From the NCBI GenBank assembly GCA_930367205.1, contig OV884011.1:85421474-85485473 (forward strand): a DNA stretch of 64,000 nucleotides, read 5' to 3'. A model generated the notes under the pieces. It worked only from the letters and a program-made list of their open reading frames with translations, had not been told where the DNA came from and did no database searches. A program made the position numbers and the translations under genes. Every line of letters starts with the position of its first letter. The first letter of the stretch is position 1. The DNA is from Acanthosoma haemorrhoidale (lineage: Eukaryota; Arthropoda; Insecta; Hemiptera; Acanthosomatidae). Shown in pieces: positions 13,301-54,831 of the stretch.

Positions 13301-16300
13301 TGTAAGTTCTTTATGAGTTCGAGTTTTCTGGAGCTTTAATATCGATAGGCTTGAAGAAACCAATCGTCGGTTAGCCGGATACTCCATCAATTCAGGGAGA
13401 CAGGGAGCAACCATAGGAGACCCAGGCAAGGTCCGCGAAGGGTTACTTCAGCCAGAGGACGCCCTTTCATAACACTCTCAGCATTAAGACAGAGCTTCCA
13501 AACAAGTCAACTTCGAAATCAACTCTATTCACCCAGAAACGAGGTGATTTGAGACCGAACAATTAGAAGACACTCCCGCCAAGTGAATATGACCTTCAGA
13601 CGCCCTGCCACTTATCTATTTTTTACCAGACAGTATCGAGCAGCCAGACTTGAATTCTCACGGCAGTATGCATGGACAATCGCTGATTGGAGGCTGGTTT
13701 TGTTCAGTGACGATTCAACGTTTGCCCTACATTCTCCAGATAGTCGATAGTAGGATGCTAAGACGCTCTGGAGAGTGAGTTCCTACTTGAAGCATTTCTC
13801 CATGAGTTGCGTTTGGAATTGGTTCTGTCAAGGCGCTGGGGACTCACTGACTGCAGAGAGGTATGTTACGGACATCCTGGAGTAATATGTAATAACATTT
13901 GCTCCATCTATTGGTGAAAATTTCATTTATCTCCAAGACATTGCGAAACCAAATATCGCTGATATCGTGACTGCCTACTTCCAAAAAGAAGGCATCAATC
14001 TTCTGCCCCTTCCTGCTGGAAGTTCGGGTCTTAATCCGATAGAGCACGTGAAGGATGTACTGAAGAGCCTTATCTGAGCTCGGAATTAAGCACTAACGAA
14101 ACTTGTTGAACTTTAAAACGCATTATTAGAAGAATGGGAAATCATACCTCAAGAGGACGTTGCCCATGCAATCCAGTCAAAGACGAGACGATTGGAAACT
14201 ACTAGTCAAGCAAGAGGAGGTGTTACCAGATACTAACACTGACCTAAAGTTAAATTAATTACATTTAATTTTAATTAAATCTAAGAGGCCATTATTTTCC
14301 AACATTATTTTAATACATACTGCATATAGGGTTTTAAGACATGGAAGAAGTACCTCAGTGCGTGCTATGTTTTCCAAATGAGAATTGTAGCGTCCTCTAT
14401 TTGTAGCACAATTATCTCTGTTGCACCCTCAAGATCTAAAAATGCACTATCTATAAATGTCACACCCCCATTTTCTTAATACGTCTTCTCACTTATGATG
14501 GATTTCCGTGATACAGCATTGTCTATGTCAAGCCTAGTAGTGAATTCAGACGGTTTGCCTAGGTTTTAAACCATGTTCCTTCCAATAAAGGATTGTTATT
14601 GAGAGTTGTTTGAAAAATGGGGGCTGATCACTTGCGATTGAAAATATTTGGCTTAAAAGATTTGATAGAAATGATTATCTTTTTGATATTCACGGATTGA
14701 TTATACTAAAAAAATAATTGAAAAAGATCATCTGAGTTGTCAGCTATAGTGTCGTCACGTCATGGTCACTGGGCTGTGGTTCCAGGTCTGCAGTTGGTCG
14801 GGCTACTTTAAGCGGTCTGTTGAGCCAACAGGAAGCGTTAGATGGTTGTAAAGGGGCAACAACGTAGTTTGTATGTTGTCAGAGAGTTTTATGTTGCTCA
14901 AGGTCATCTGTCTGGGCTTTTTTAATTTAGGGCAAGCTTTAATATTTGTAATATATGGCCAATTTTCATTCACTATTTGAAGTACAATTTTTGTAATTGT
15001 GAGACCAAGCACATTTTACACATATTGGGTTTCTTAAAAAAATATTTGTACGCCCTACTTTCTAATACTGGGAAATTTAGCTGTCATTTTTTCAGTACGT
15101 CTTCGTCTGTAAGCGAGTAAGTAACTCCCCTTATCACTACCTAACAATCCTTATAATTTTCACAAAGATTTGCATAAGTAAAACTTGGTTGCTTTCCTGA
15201 AATCCTCGATATTCGTTAGAGATAGTTATATTATATATATATTAGAGATATTTCCATATATTAGGGTAAATTAGCTAATGTCAATGAAATGTGCACCGAT
15301 TGTATGATTAATTTTGAATATATAATAGTAATATAAATAGAGATTTAAAATTCTTATCAACAAATCAAACTTACCACTTTTCTCCTTCTGGCGATTTCAA
15401 TGTGATCTTTATTGGCTTGTGTGAGCCCCAGTTCTTTCTTCTTCATGCTGACCACAACACCACCAAGGCGTTTATTGCTCATGATATTACCAACTTTAGA
15501 TCCAAGAGCATTCAAAACAGTACCTGTTGACTATCAGGGTCAATGAATGATTTTTTGTCGCCATAGTTGGACTAAGTTGATCTGGAGTGTAGCGACACCT
15601 TATGGGGCTGAGGATTTTCGGGTTAGTTCGCAGCGTATATGTGTAAGACATTCTCAAATTGTGCAGTTATTGGTCGAATAGAATAAGAAAAAATGTTAAT
15701 TTTGGAGCCATGTCTCCTATGGATAATAATTGGATGTAAATAAATACATTCGGTTCTGGACAATAAAAAAAATAAATAATACATCACATAGAAAAGGAGA
15801 ACCCTTCGAATAGTCCATATTACTCATTATTCTGTCTTTGGCACCATGTCATCATGTTTTAGCTATTGCTTATTATTTGCCATTTATTTATTAAGTAATG
15901 GAAGTATTATTAGAATTTTTGGAAATAATTTGATTAATTTATTTCAATGTTTTCTACGGCTATTCAATCGTTCAAGATTCACGAACTTAGGCTCGCGAAC
16001 CTCACCTCATAAACTGGTGAACTAATTTTTGAACTACCCGAAAAGAAGCCAGGGATGTTGCTGCCTTCCATGCCAACTATAAATACATAATACTCACCGC
16101 CCATATGCCATGAATGAAGTTGGGAGGCCTCGGCTTCTTGAAATGTCCTCTATAATAAGCCCCTAAGGCATCTTCGAATTGGTTCTTCTGGTAGTACAAG
16201 TCACCGAGGGAGAGCATCAGTTTGGGATTTGTCGGTTGAAGTTGAAGACCTTCGTTAACGTCCCTGTCAGAGGCTTTGAGGTTCCATGTGTGCAAGAACG

Positions 16301-19300
16301 CTTTGCTCCTCTCCTCATAGATCGGTACCATTTCCCGGTCCGCGTTGGCATTGTTCTCAGCGGCATTGTACTGTCTGATCGCTATTGACAATCAATTATA
16401 TATACTTTTAATAATTAACAGCCTTAGAGAAAAAAATTAGTTTAAGATCGGAACTCGAACCTGATACCTCCCCAATATCCAAGTACAACCAAATGAGCTA
16501 CCCCAATCTAAATGCAGTAATTTATTTGTGTTAAAGACCGTTCAACCACTACTAAGGTCATAAAAGGCTACCCAGCTGGAGCTTTATTCTGACAACTATA
16601 TTACCAAAAGAAAAATCAGTTTGAAAAGTGGGCTTGCGTCTTAAATATGGATTTTTCCCTTAAATTTTCTTATTAATTAAAATAATGTTTTACTACTACA
16701 TAAGTATTACTAGAAGTGGTGATACAAAAAATAAGTATTATACAAATTATCTTATTTTCAAGAGGTATGGCGAGGCTAGATTCTCAGAACGTGGGCATTG
16801 GGTAGCTTAAGTATTTAAGCATAATTACCGTCCTAATCTTTGGTAGTAAAGCTACTAGAGCAGGGCTTGCGGAACTTAAGTATGGAAAATTTGGTACCCG
16901 GGGGGGGGGGGTCCTTGGCGGTAAGAAAAGTTATGTTAATGTTATGTCGGGTGCGGTAGAGGGTGCTAATTCACTTTCGCGTCGTACGTGCGGGCAGTAC
17001 ATTGTCCTTATCTTGGTAGCCATTAGCTTTAGAGAAATGCGATGAACCTCAAATTTTCAATTTTTAAATTCTCTGCAACATTATTGTATATACAGTATCT
17101 TCATACAGTCAACGGCTTCTCTATAATACAGAACGAAATTTTAAAATGTAGAAAGTTAATCCTCCACATTACAATTACCAGGCCAAAGAGTGTTTTACTA
17201 CATATAAACCCTAAAAATTATAGATAGAGTAATTATTATTACACAATTTACTTCAGAGATAGTTATATAATGCTAAGAATATTATAATGCTAATATTATA
17301 TATGCCAAATGCTCTGTGACCGGATTCCCGGTCCGGGATTCGCCAGGAGCAACTCACTGGCTGAAGCCGCCTGTAACGAGATCAGTGAGACATTGGGGAG
17401 AATCAAATCTCTGTAAACACGGGTAACACTGACTGCGTAATCTTCTCATTCCAAAAGGGGAAAAGGCCGCTGCCTACTACTTACACTGTAGGAACGCAGT
17501 ACAACTCACCAGTCAACAACCTAGCATATCTGGTGATTAAAATGGACAGACACCTCCGTTTTAGTAACCATTTTGCGAGGAAGTTGAAGCAGACTCGCAC
17601 GAAGTCTTACCGGTTTATCATTTATTGACTTCCCCCAATCTATCACTGGGCCTCAAGCTCATGATCTATAAGAGTGTAGTCAGCCCTGCTCTGCTGTATG
17701 GTGTACCGCTGTTTCGTCATCTGACGGATACGACAGCGCGGCGACTCCAACAATTTCAAAATACTGATGAAAGTGGTCAAACATACTACATTCGAGCAGC
17801 GGAGAAACAGTGAGCTTCACGAGGCTGTTAACCTGCCTACGGTGGATGAATTCATTCAACGTAGACATATCAAATTCTTCGATTCGTTGCAATACATGAC
17901 GAACCCGGTATTTAGCACGATAACCTCCACTCCGTTCCCCTATCGATGGCAGAACGCAGTCGAGGCAGGAACGCTTTTGTTTTTAAGTTTAAGTATGCAA
18001 GTTTCCCATTTTGTAAACCGAAAGTGAGCCCTATCACCTAATCCAGTCTATGTATGTAATTTTTAACCGTAAAACGATTGTTTCGTAATTCTAGCCTCTT
18101 TCAAATGCATGTTGTGCTATTCAGGAAGAGGAGCCATTAATCTGTCAAGTAGTGCTTGCTACTGTGCTCATTTGTTTGTAAAAATGTTTAAATAAAGGGG
18201 TTTTGAAACAAATAAAATAAATAAAAATAAACTGTGGTCCTGTGGCTCACAACCACTATCTTCCCCTTCACATCTTTATTCAGAAACTGATCTGCCCACT
18301 GCAAAGAACTTTTCTTTTTTTTTTTATTTCTAAACCCCTTTATTAATAAAATCTTTAACAATTTACAATGCAATTACAAAGTTCAATTTAACAATTTCTC
18401 CTCTTACTGCGATGCGCTGATGCATTCGAAGGAGGTTGGGGCTATCGATGGGGAAACGGAGCGGGGGTTATCGTGCTAAACACCGGGTATCTCAAGTATT
18501 GCAGGGAGTCGAAAATGGATGAATGGATGGTTGGATGAATTCATCCACCGTAGGCAGCTCAAAGATATCGTGAAGCTCACTGTTGCTCCACTGCTCGAAT
18601 GAAGTACCTCTGACCACTTTCATCAGTAATTGTTGGAGTCGCCGAGCTGTCGTATACGTCAGATGACGAAAAAGAGGTGCACCATACAGCAGTGTAGGCC
18701 TGAGTATACTCTTGTATATCAATAGCTTTAGACGCAATGATAGATTGGGGGAAGTCAGTAAATGCGTAAGCCGGTAAGACTTCGTGCGGGTTTGCTTCAA
18801 CTTCCTTGCAAAATGCTTACTAAAACGGAGGTGTCTGTCCATTTTAATCACCAGATATGCTAGGTTGTTGGCTGGTGAGTTTTGCTGCGTTCCTACTATG
18901 TAACTAGTAGGTAACGGACTTATTTGCGTTATCCTCTACCTGACTCTTGGCCCTTTCTCTCCTACTCAAAAATGCGGCCTCCTAACTCTTTCTGAGACAA
19001 GAATGTTTTTTTCATACATCTCTACACCTGTCTTGCACCCGAGGGGTTTTATGATCTGCATTCTCTGGTACCAGAAGGGTTTTATGGTACCATATCCTCT
19101 CTTGCCAAAACTTTACACCACCAATTAGATCAACCGCTTGGTGCTTGGCACGTACGCTTTGGTCTACCTGGGCCGATCACTCTTTCTTCTTATACGGGCA
19201 ATTACACCCTTAAAGGTAATATGTTTATAAAGAACTAGAAGCTACTGTAATTATATTTACCTTAATTTTTACGTTATTTACAAATTCTTTATATGTGTAA

Positions 19301-19676
19301 AGTTCCACATAAAACAATTATTATTATAGTATATTCTTGTACTAGTGTTTTATAGTATGATAAATATTACTGACTAAATATTGAAGTTTAATTTTCAATA
19401 ATTTATTTTTTAGAACCCCCTTGACCATGGAAAATTACTGTTTACCCACCTCGAGAGGGGACAATGCCTACAATTAAGAGTGTAGAAAATACCAGTAAAT
19501 ATTAGGAGATTAGTTATCAATAGAAAGTAAATTTATTTTATTTTTAACTTACCTGCCGAATATTTCTGTCTCTTATTTAAGTAGTCTCCGGTCCACAGGT
19601 TTATGTGATATGGGTCATAGACAAACGTTGGGAATTCATATCTCTTCTTTTCATCTCCATCTCCCTTTCTAGCCAT
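4041..19676 (-). CDS. ODAD4: Outer dynein arm docking complex subunit 4 (ODAD4/TTC25), 7 exons
   Basis: Seven minus-strand exons join in phase to 598 residues: 19676-19553, 16381-16098, 15530-15375, 12096-11917, 11804-11371, 10289-9977 and 4346-4041 (stop TAA). All splice sites read GT-AG. Residues about 55-125 form two TPR-like units; residues about 395-497 form a C-terminal TPR block containing LEKAYLCHEIG, close to LEKTWLFHEIG of vertebrate TTC25. KPLYTREQD in exon 5 parallels KPIYARERD. The family tethers outer dynein arms to axonemal doublet microtubules, so in insects it should act in sperm flagella and ciliated mechanosensory neurons. Vertebrate TTC25 is about 670 residues, and the region between the two matched blocks is poorly conserved here; part of the middle TPR series may be lost or an exon missed. 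The start is the first ATG of exon 1. Confidence 0.88.
5094..5102 (+). promoter_or_regulatory. TATA box within repeat R
   Basis: CTATATAAGG lies about 185 bases from the R start, and the equivalent TATATAAGG is kept in the copy at 44436-44443. This suggests an internal polymerase II promoter of the repeat. Confidence 0.45.
5127..5765 (+). mobile_element. LINE, 5'-truncated copy (jockey-like)
   Basis: This copy holds the end of a reverse transcriptase ORF, including YLGIKMDRHLHFSTHIRSKL, LTYPNLSLRLKLMIYK and LRPALLYGAPLF, the thumb region of jockey-type RTs. It then has a 3' UTR ending AATCTATAGTAAATAAAA. The next copy begins within 20 bases, so the two lie in tandem. Confidence 0.85.
5785..8612 (+). 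mobile_element. LINE, longer but internally deleted copy
   Basis: This copy begins with a 5' UTR-like stretch. An ORF at 6077-6742 joins a basic gag-like start with CCLNCGGLH (partial zinc knuckle) straight to an APE endonuclease-like part (IYLTAIYKIP, IVRDLNALHF, where RDLNA replaces the usual GDFNA). RT pieces follow near 7510-7720: GVPQGAALSP and AFGDDIAVCSN, the latter standing for the catalytic FADD box. The RT end and 3' UTR match the copy at 5127. Stops and frameshifts show it is dead; sequence between gag and endonuclease and between endonuclease and RT is missing. Confidence 0.85.
9216..9976. other. Unassigned intronic sequence of ODAD4
   Basis: AT-rich intron 6 sequence with short TATA-rich palindromic stretches near 9670-9700. 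I see no coding or repeat feature. Confidence 0.4.
9977..10289 (-). CDS. ODAD4: ODAD4 exon 6, C-terminal TPR block
   Basis: This exon carries the best-conserved part of the protein: HEIGVAYSFKD, QYAREAIFASKAARDRKW and FLLARSEIQLGNMEQG, a TPR pair matching vertebrate TTC25. The acceptor is TTTCAG|GAAATTT and the donor ATACGG|GTAAGC. Confidence 0.9.
10800..11290 (+). mobile_element. LINE 3' end in ODAD4 intron 5
   Basis: The sequence encodes fragments such as ESGQRYFI-like and DEFIHF, then LTNPVFNTITPAPFPH, with a 3' UTR ending in AATAAAGAGGTTTTGAAAA and an A-rich tail. It belongs to the family at 3.1, 17.4 and 18.5 kb and lies antisense to ODAD4. Confidence 0.75.
11371..11804 (-). CDS. ODAD4: ODAD4 exon 5, linker to C-terminal TPRs
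   Basis: This is the longest exon (434 bases). It opens IALWKRKPLYTREQD, a hallmark of the TTC25 middle region, and continues with helical sequence less like vertebrate TTC25. The donor is TTGAA|GTAAGC, leaving phase 2, which fits exon 6. Intron 4 is only 112 bases. Confidence 0.85.
11917..12096 (-). CDS. ODAD4: ODAD4 exon 4
   Basis: This 60-codon exon is mostly alpha-helical and aligns with the YLEKLLLDEDLI region of vertebrate TTC25 (here YLKRAAKDEALL). It starts after a strong TTTTTTAG acceptor and ends at GCTAAA|GTAAGT. Confidence 0.82.
12300..13150 (-). mobile_element. Jockey-type LINE reverse transcriptase fragment
   Basis: On the minus strand, LRLRYFPRKW, LVTPKDNPSS, ITWLLNTVPKLLEKSIKTRL match RT domains 1-2 of jockey elements (typical LLNTLSKVLEKLI). 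Nearer 12.5 kb, LQKLQNKIRQVALRASWFIR matches the C-terminal RT region. The catalytic core between them is deleted. It differs from the other LINE family here. Confidence 0.75.
13380..14250 (+). mobile_element. Decayed Tc1-like transposase
   Basis: Plus-strand fragments RQYRAARLEFSRQYAW, TIADWRLVLFSDDSTFALH (first catalytic Asp region), LNPIEHV and TRRLETTSQARGGVTRY match a Tc1-like DDE transposase from middle to C-terminus. Stops and frameshifts break it. It lies antisense in ODAD4 intron 3. Confidence 0.75.
14330..15374. other. Unassigned intronic sequence of ODAD4
   Basis: Intron 3 sequence without recognised coding content. A locally GC-richer stretch at 14750-14900 may be an old repeat. 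Confidence 0.35.
15375..15530 (-). CDS. ODAD4: ODAD4 exon 3
   Basis: This 52-codon exon follows the TPR block with a basic, lysine-rich linker (MKKKELGL, IARRRKV). The acceptor GATAG|TCAACAGG keeps phase 0. The nearer acceptor CAACAG|GTACTG meets a TGA four codons in and was not used. Confidence 0.75.
16098..16381 (-). CDS. ODAD4: ODAD4 exon 2, N-terminal TPR units
   Basis: This exon encodes residues 42-136. It contains two helix-turn-helix TPR-like units, including LMLSLGDLYYQKNQFEDALG and the following YYRGHFKKP. Vertebrate TTC25 has the equivalent LYTMGDFEFALVFYHRGYKLRP. The acceptor is AATAG|CGATC and the donor is GGGCG|GTGAGT, leaving phase 0. Confidence 0.85.
16446..16505 (-). repeat. 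tRNA-derived SINE head or tRNA pseudogene
   Basis: Read on the minus strand it starts GGGGTAGCTCATTTGGTT, a polymerase III A-box-like element, and about 40 bases on has GGTTCGAGTTCC, a B-box. The acceptor stem does not close well and no CCA-ready 3' end is seen, so it is a SINE head or pseudogene rather than a working tRNA. Confidence 0.55.
17330..18215 (+). mobile_element. LINE 3' end, plus copy of an inverted pair
   Basis: The RT end is recognisable in frameshifted pieces: SPNLSLGLKLMIYKSVVSPA, LLYGVPLFRHL and DEFIQRRHIKFFDSLQYMT. The copy ends in AATAAAGGGGTTTTGAAACA and an A-rich tail. The same family faces it from the other side at 18.3-18.9 kb. Confidence 0.85.
18310..18945 (-). mobile_element. 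LINE 3' end, minus copy of an inverted pair
   Basis: The minus strand encodes IKMDRHLRFSKHFARKLKQT, YKSILRPTLLYGAPLFRHL and ELPTVDEF. The 3' end (poly-T on plus, 18307-18325) faces the tail of the plus copy, so the two are tail to tail within ODAD4 intron 1. Confidence 0.85.
18946..19550. other. Unassigned intronic sequence of ODAD4
   Basis: The first 260 bases are richer in C and hold two TTTTATG(A/G) units about 50 bases apart, perhaps repeat-derived; the rest is AT-rich intron. Nothing further was recognised. Confidence 0.35.
19553..19676 (-). CDS. ODAD4: ODAD4 exon 1 (start codon)
   Basis: The first coding exon gives residues 1-41, beginning MARKGDGDEKKRYEF. The donor reads GCAG|GTAAGT on the minus strand and leaves phase 1. 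The extension is charged and aromatic and precedes the first TPR. The start is likely but unproven because no upstream exon can be excluded. Confidence 0.75.
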
Positions 19677-20714
19677 TTTTATAGTTTTTAAACGTTTATT
19701 AGAATTTTTTTACTTAACCAAAGACATGAAATGTTACTATAGATTTCTATCTTATAAAAATTTACTCTTTGATTTAAAAGCCATATGTTTATGGCTATTA
19801 AGTAGATCGCGTTAGCTTCTACGACATACGTTAAAATGAGATTTTACCTTGGAATCGTAATAGAAATTCTCATGAGAATTCAAACACTTTTATATTTTCG
19901 ATGTTTATTACATTCCCGATTACATGAAGGTGTTAGTTAACTCGGTACACGCAGTTTCTTACTTTCTTCGGTATATGTTGATTACAGTGCTTCATTGCTT
20001 CTTCGACTAGAGCAATTAACTTGATGTCGTTACAAAGGATGCAAACAAGCGCACCCCGCAAAAGAGTAACTTATGAAAATCTTAGCAGCCAAAACAGCGG
20101 GCATGTCAACATCAACCATGATTTTTACACCCTCGTCACCATATATACATAAATTCTGAGGAACTCCTCAAATAAGTACACAAACAAATACTCTTTAGAA
20201 AGCTCGGCAAACTAGCACCTAGCAACTAGCAAACATAAATTTCATTAAAAAAAAAATAACTAGTTAGATAAAAAAAATCATAAAGGTTTTTCACTAAGAT
20301 TCGAATTTCCTATTACCTATTGATATTATATTAATACCCTATTATTTACCTATTTAGGTAATAATTATATAATTATTGTTACTCAAAAAATATGATTATA
20401 CAGATATGGTTAGGTTATTCAACCAAATGTTTCCATTTATTTAATGCTTGTAAACTTTCTGGCAGAACTACATACCTCCACCTTAATACATTCTTATAGA
20501 TAGGTTTTTAACATATATATTTTTTATTACATATCTTTATTGAAATTAGAACAGAACAGAAAAAAAATTGATTCCCAAAGTCCCCCACAAATACCATAAA
20601 TATTCAGATGACAAATTCACATCTGACAAATAAAAAGAAATATAACATCATAATAAAATTTTTAAAAAATAATTACAATGTAAAATAAAGTGTAAACCTC
20701 TGTAGGAAAGATAA

Positions 20715-21640
20715 TAATAATTATGGATGACGGGTCGTCACGAGGGGGGTGCCTGGTTACCCTAGCCCTGGTGACAAGTGAGGGTTGTTTGAGTTTATAA
20801 CCTGGACAATCGTTTCATGACGGCTTTACTATCTGACTCCATTTTTTGATAGGTATGTACCCCGACAGTGCACTATGTTCAGGAGAAGAGGTACAGAGTA
20901 GGTTTATGTGGTCTTGGAATGACCACGAATTCACGCTCGGTATCTGAGGGTAGGCGAAAACCGTCCGGATCCCAAAGGCGAGTGTGAACTGGAGAGAGGC
21001 AGACTGGATTACCGCAGGATGGCTGCTAGGAAAATTTGCAGGGCCACGGCAACCGTTGTCCGCGAGGGAGAGGTCTCTCCCAAGGAGGTGCTAGTTTTAG
21101 CGAGATGAAGGCAGAGATTCCCACTAGGAAGGTGTGGGGTCTGACGACGCCAGACTAAAACATAGCGAGGCCAGGAGAGAAGAGATGCAGAGGTTTTTCA
21201 TAAAGAAGCAGTCAGGTTTTCAGAGTTCAAGCGGGGTAGCCACGTAGTTGCCAGGAGAGAATGATTTACAGGGGCTAGACCCTCGGCTTAAGTACCCAGC
21301 AAGCCTTGCCCTTCGCCAATCATCATTAAGATTGGTGTAACCAATGACGTGTGGTTTCTTTGTCCTCTGGGAGAGGCTGGCAGGGTTCTCGCCGAGGATC
21401 TGTGGCCTCATCTGGCCTCCTACCTGCGACTGACAGCTGTTGTCCCATCTCATGTAACTACTTGGCACCCCGCATTTTTTATTGCTTAACACATTTACAA
21501 TGATTTATATTTTGTTCATGTTATTTACATTTGTCTACAATATATTTTGTTCATGTTATTTACATTTGTTTACAATATATATACAATAGAGTATAGGGTG
21601 ATTTATCTTATGTAGTTAGCGGTCGCTACAATGGAGTTAT
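20715..21640 (-). repeat. Repeat R, minus copy inside repeat C
   Basis: Minus-strand sequence from about 21210 down to 20715 matches repeat R: CTCTGCATCTCT, CTATGTTTTAG, GTCAGACCCCACACCTTCCT, the palindrome at 20907-20927 and CATAGTGCACTGTCGGGG. The 21210-21640 part differs from the other copies and contains a two-unit tandem repeat at about 21505-21580. Confidence 0.65.
21505..21580. repeat. Short tandem repeat, two units
   Basis: TTTTGTTCATGTTATTTACA is followed by TTTGT(C/T)TACAATATA, and the whole unit is repeated once with a period near 36 bases. Confidence 0.8.
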
Positions 21641-22170
21641 TGCTTAACTAAAGTATAAAGATGGATTCAGCTATAAGAACCAAAACGAAAAAAATAACAA
21701 TGTGCAGATGATTGTACAATTCAATATGACATTAGATATAAATCATTAAATTAATACAAAAGAAAAAAAATGTAGCATACAAAACCGCAGTCAATATCCA
21801 TTTGTATATAGTAAACAATTAAATAATAATATTAAATACAAAAATAAAAGTCAGAAAATACAATATAATGCATGAGTGAATCACACCCAGATTAACGAGC
21901 GTCTCTTTGGATGGTAAGGAGGTACTCGAATAGGAGAGCTTTAAATGTTGGTAAGGAAGAACCATGGCGGTCGAATAAATAAATTGATCCGGGAAAACGC
22001 CTATGAATAACATTAATGTTAAGATGATAAATTCACATATGGCAAATAAAGTGGTTTGGGATATAGCAGTGGCTTGAGGTGCAGAGGTTGAAGGTGATAA
22101 GAATACTTGTCACTATTCACTTTGAATTTCCATTTGGAGAGCCGTGGTTCAGAAAGAAGTGTCCACTAAT

Positions 22171-24764
22171 ATGTGTACAACCAAATCTAATTTCATGGTT
22201 TTAGCTGTGAGCTCAAAGAAAAGAAACATTTAGTAGAACTGGCAGGGTTTTATTAAAAGTTAATGGGAAAAACAAAGTGTTATTTTTGCTTTGTTGTTAT
22301 TTCTCATAATTATTATTTTTAAAACGTATTAAGTTTATACAATCTATGTTATATAATCTACAGTTCGAACCCACAAATATATACTCTATGTTGAAAGTAG
22401 GATACATATATGACAAAGTTTAAATTCGAGTAGCACGTGTAACCTCCTCGTTTGCTATGTTGTTTATCTCGAAAATATTTTCTTAAACTGCTATGCTAAG
22501 AAATGTGATTTGTTTCATCAACCATCAACAGAAATAGTAAACGTTGAGAGTTTAATCGAATAATAAATAAATTAGGAAATGTCTTTGCTAGTACTGATTT
22601 TACAGTACTGATCACTGATGCTGTTATTACGACAATTTAGTTATGTACAATGTTTTTTATGGATTACTGATAGTAAGTTATTAATTTAGCTGTTTTAATT
22701 GTTAGCTTCTTTTCTACCATACAACAATTGTTTAGGGGTATGAATAAGCACAGTATTATACTAAACCCATTTTATTTTATATGTTGTAAATCTCAATCTT
22801 ACGCAGAATCTTAATGTTTTATCCTACTATGTTGCATTAAAATCTTCTGAATTTTATTGTTTTTTTTAGTGGATTATAAATTATCCAATCTTCGTAGTTT
22901 CATTGAAACTTATTAGTGCCCTTCTCCTTTAGTTTTTCAACTAAGGAGGAACATGTACAGAAGTTTTATCAGTCCTATGTATTCTAATTTAAAACTGACA
23001 ATTTTTTTTACTGTGTCTCCTTTAATTACGTTTGTTCAAACCTATGACTGTTTTGGCTAATAACTGAGCAGTCAAAACAACTATACATTCTATTTTCTTG
23101 TTACAAAAATATATTTCTGAAGTCTGAATGAGCCAAAAACTTCTCAACTCCCCTATTAAGGCATGCGCAAGGGTGCCTGAGACTCTAGCAGACCATCTCG
23201 TAGAGAAGTGGTGTGCAAGACACCTTATATGGTGTTATAAATTCTTAATATCGAATTTTGGCTGATAAAGCTACTGTAAATCAGTGAGGAGCACACCCTA
23301 GAAATAGGACAAGACCAACATATTCTAAACCCTGACTATCCAGCAGTAGTGGACCATTATTACTTCAAGCAAGAGTTATACCTGAAAGATAAATTTGTTG
23401 ATTAGACAACTGAACTCATACCTGTCATTAGGTTAGTAGACATTTATAATTCTTTAAAGGATTATGATGGCCTATTCACAATACTTCATCATTTTATCAT
23501 ATCATTGGTGGCTTGGAATTATGCATTTCCACAGTTATGTAGCATCTAAAAAAAATCATCAATATTGTATAAACCCCTATTTTATACCTTTCCAACAAAC
23601 CATCATGTACAACTTACATTAATAAATAAGTTTTAGATTTTAATTTATGTTACCACAATCATGATCATTCCCTTAATTATATTATATTAATCATAAACTA
23701 GCCTTTTTCATATGGCTTCACTGGGTTAAAAATGTTGACGCAGTAAAACTATTTTCATTGCGCCCATCATCAAGTTTAAGTTTACTACCTAGCATGTAAA
23801 AGAATTGGCCAGAAGATACATAGTCTATATGTTAAGGGACAATTTTTAAAATGTGGTCAGCAGTTCATAACTATTTCTTGTCACTCAATTTAATCTACTG
23901 ATTCCAAGTTTTATTCACTCCACTATATTCTAAAATATTTTAGAGTTCTATTTACTAAAATTATGCTTAATGTCACCGAACTCTCACTAATCAGCTTAGC
24001 AACCCTAAAAACTAAGGATTTGACACATTGATAAACAAAATATTGTTTGCTAAGATACAATACAAATCAAATAAAATTCTACTTTGTTTATACAACTATT
24101 CCTATATTATTTGCGTGGGTGTATTTTATGATACTACTTCTCACATATTTAAATACAAACAACAAATCACAGTTACAATTACACTTAAATGAGAAATAAA
24201 TGTTTAGTTTAATCTCAAAAATTAAATCCTTTTATTATTAAGGTTCTGCTCTATAGTTTATCTTCCTATTTTTAAAATACTCAAATATTCCCAATCTCTA
24301 CAATTTAGCTAGTCAAAATTATTTTCACAATATTGATAAATGTACTTTTTAGGATTTGGAAAATGGTATACATTTTCCACTTCATGTTTATTATTCAGTA
24401 TTTATAATCTAAAAACATAATTGTTCCCTCTCAATTCTTAAGGTCCTATTTTATAATTAATGCTCCGAAGCTGGCTTCTTAGTTTAATCATTGTATCAAT
24501 AAAATTTTATTTGTTTAACTCATTTTTAGATATATTTTTTTATTCATTCAGATTTTTTGAGCTGTTAATTATTTGATTTCATTCATATTTTGAAGATTTT
24601 TGAATTTCCTTAAGTTGAGAGTACCTTCTTTTCTATAACAATTTCAAATTTTTAATTATAATTTTGTAATACTTATACTATTTTCTGAGGGCATTTTTAT
24701 TCATGATTGTAAATTAAATTTATAAAATGTTGATATATTCTAGAGCTAGCAGATCAAGGGTGAT
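22171..24764. other. Intergenic region upstream of SCAP
   Basis: AT-rich sequence between the ODAD4 and SCAP starts. It must hold the SCAP promoter and 5' UTR, but I see no reliable core-promoter motif or coding exon. A small hairpin (TCCTTTAGTT, loop, AACTAAGGA) lies near 22925-22955. Confidence 0.4.

Positions 24765-54831
<30,067 letters not shown>

Larger units (their letters stand above)
20520..22170. repeat. Dispersed repeat C, split by repeat R
   Basis: The two flanks (about 20520-20705 and 21650-22170) align in order with the single run at 50.14-50.95 kb, for example GATAACAAATT-like, then a TATATA(A/G)TAAACAAT-like stretch and later GGATGGTAAGGAGGT. Repeat R lies between the halves. 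The family is unclassified; it shows no clear ORF. Confidence 0.55.

Noticed and set aside
19677..24764. Shared bidirectional promoter for ODAD4 and SCAP
   Set aside because: The starts are head to head but 5.1 kb apart with two repeats between them, so a shared promoter is not supported.
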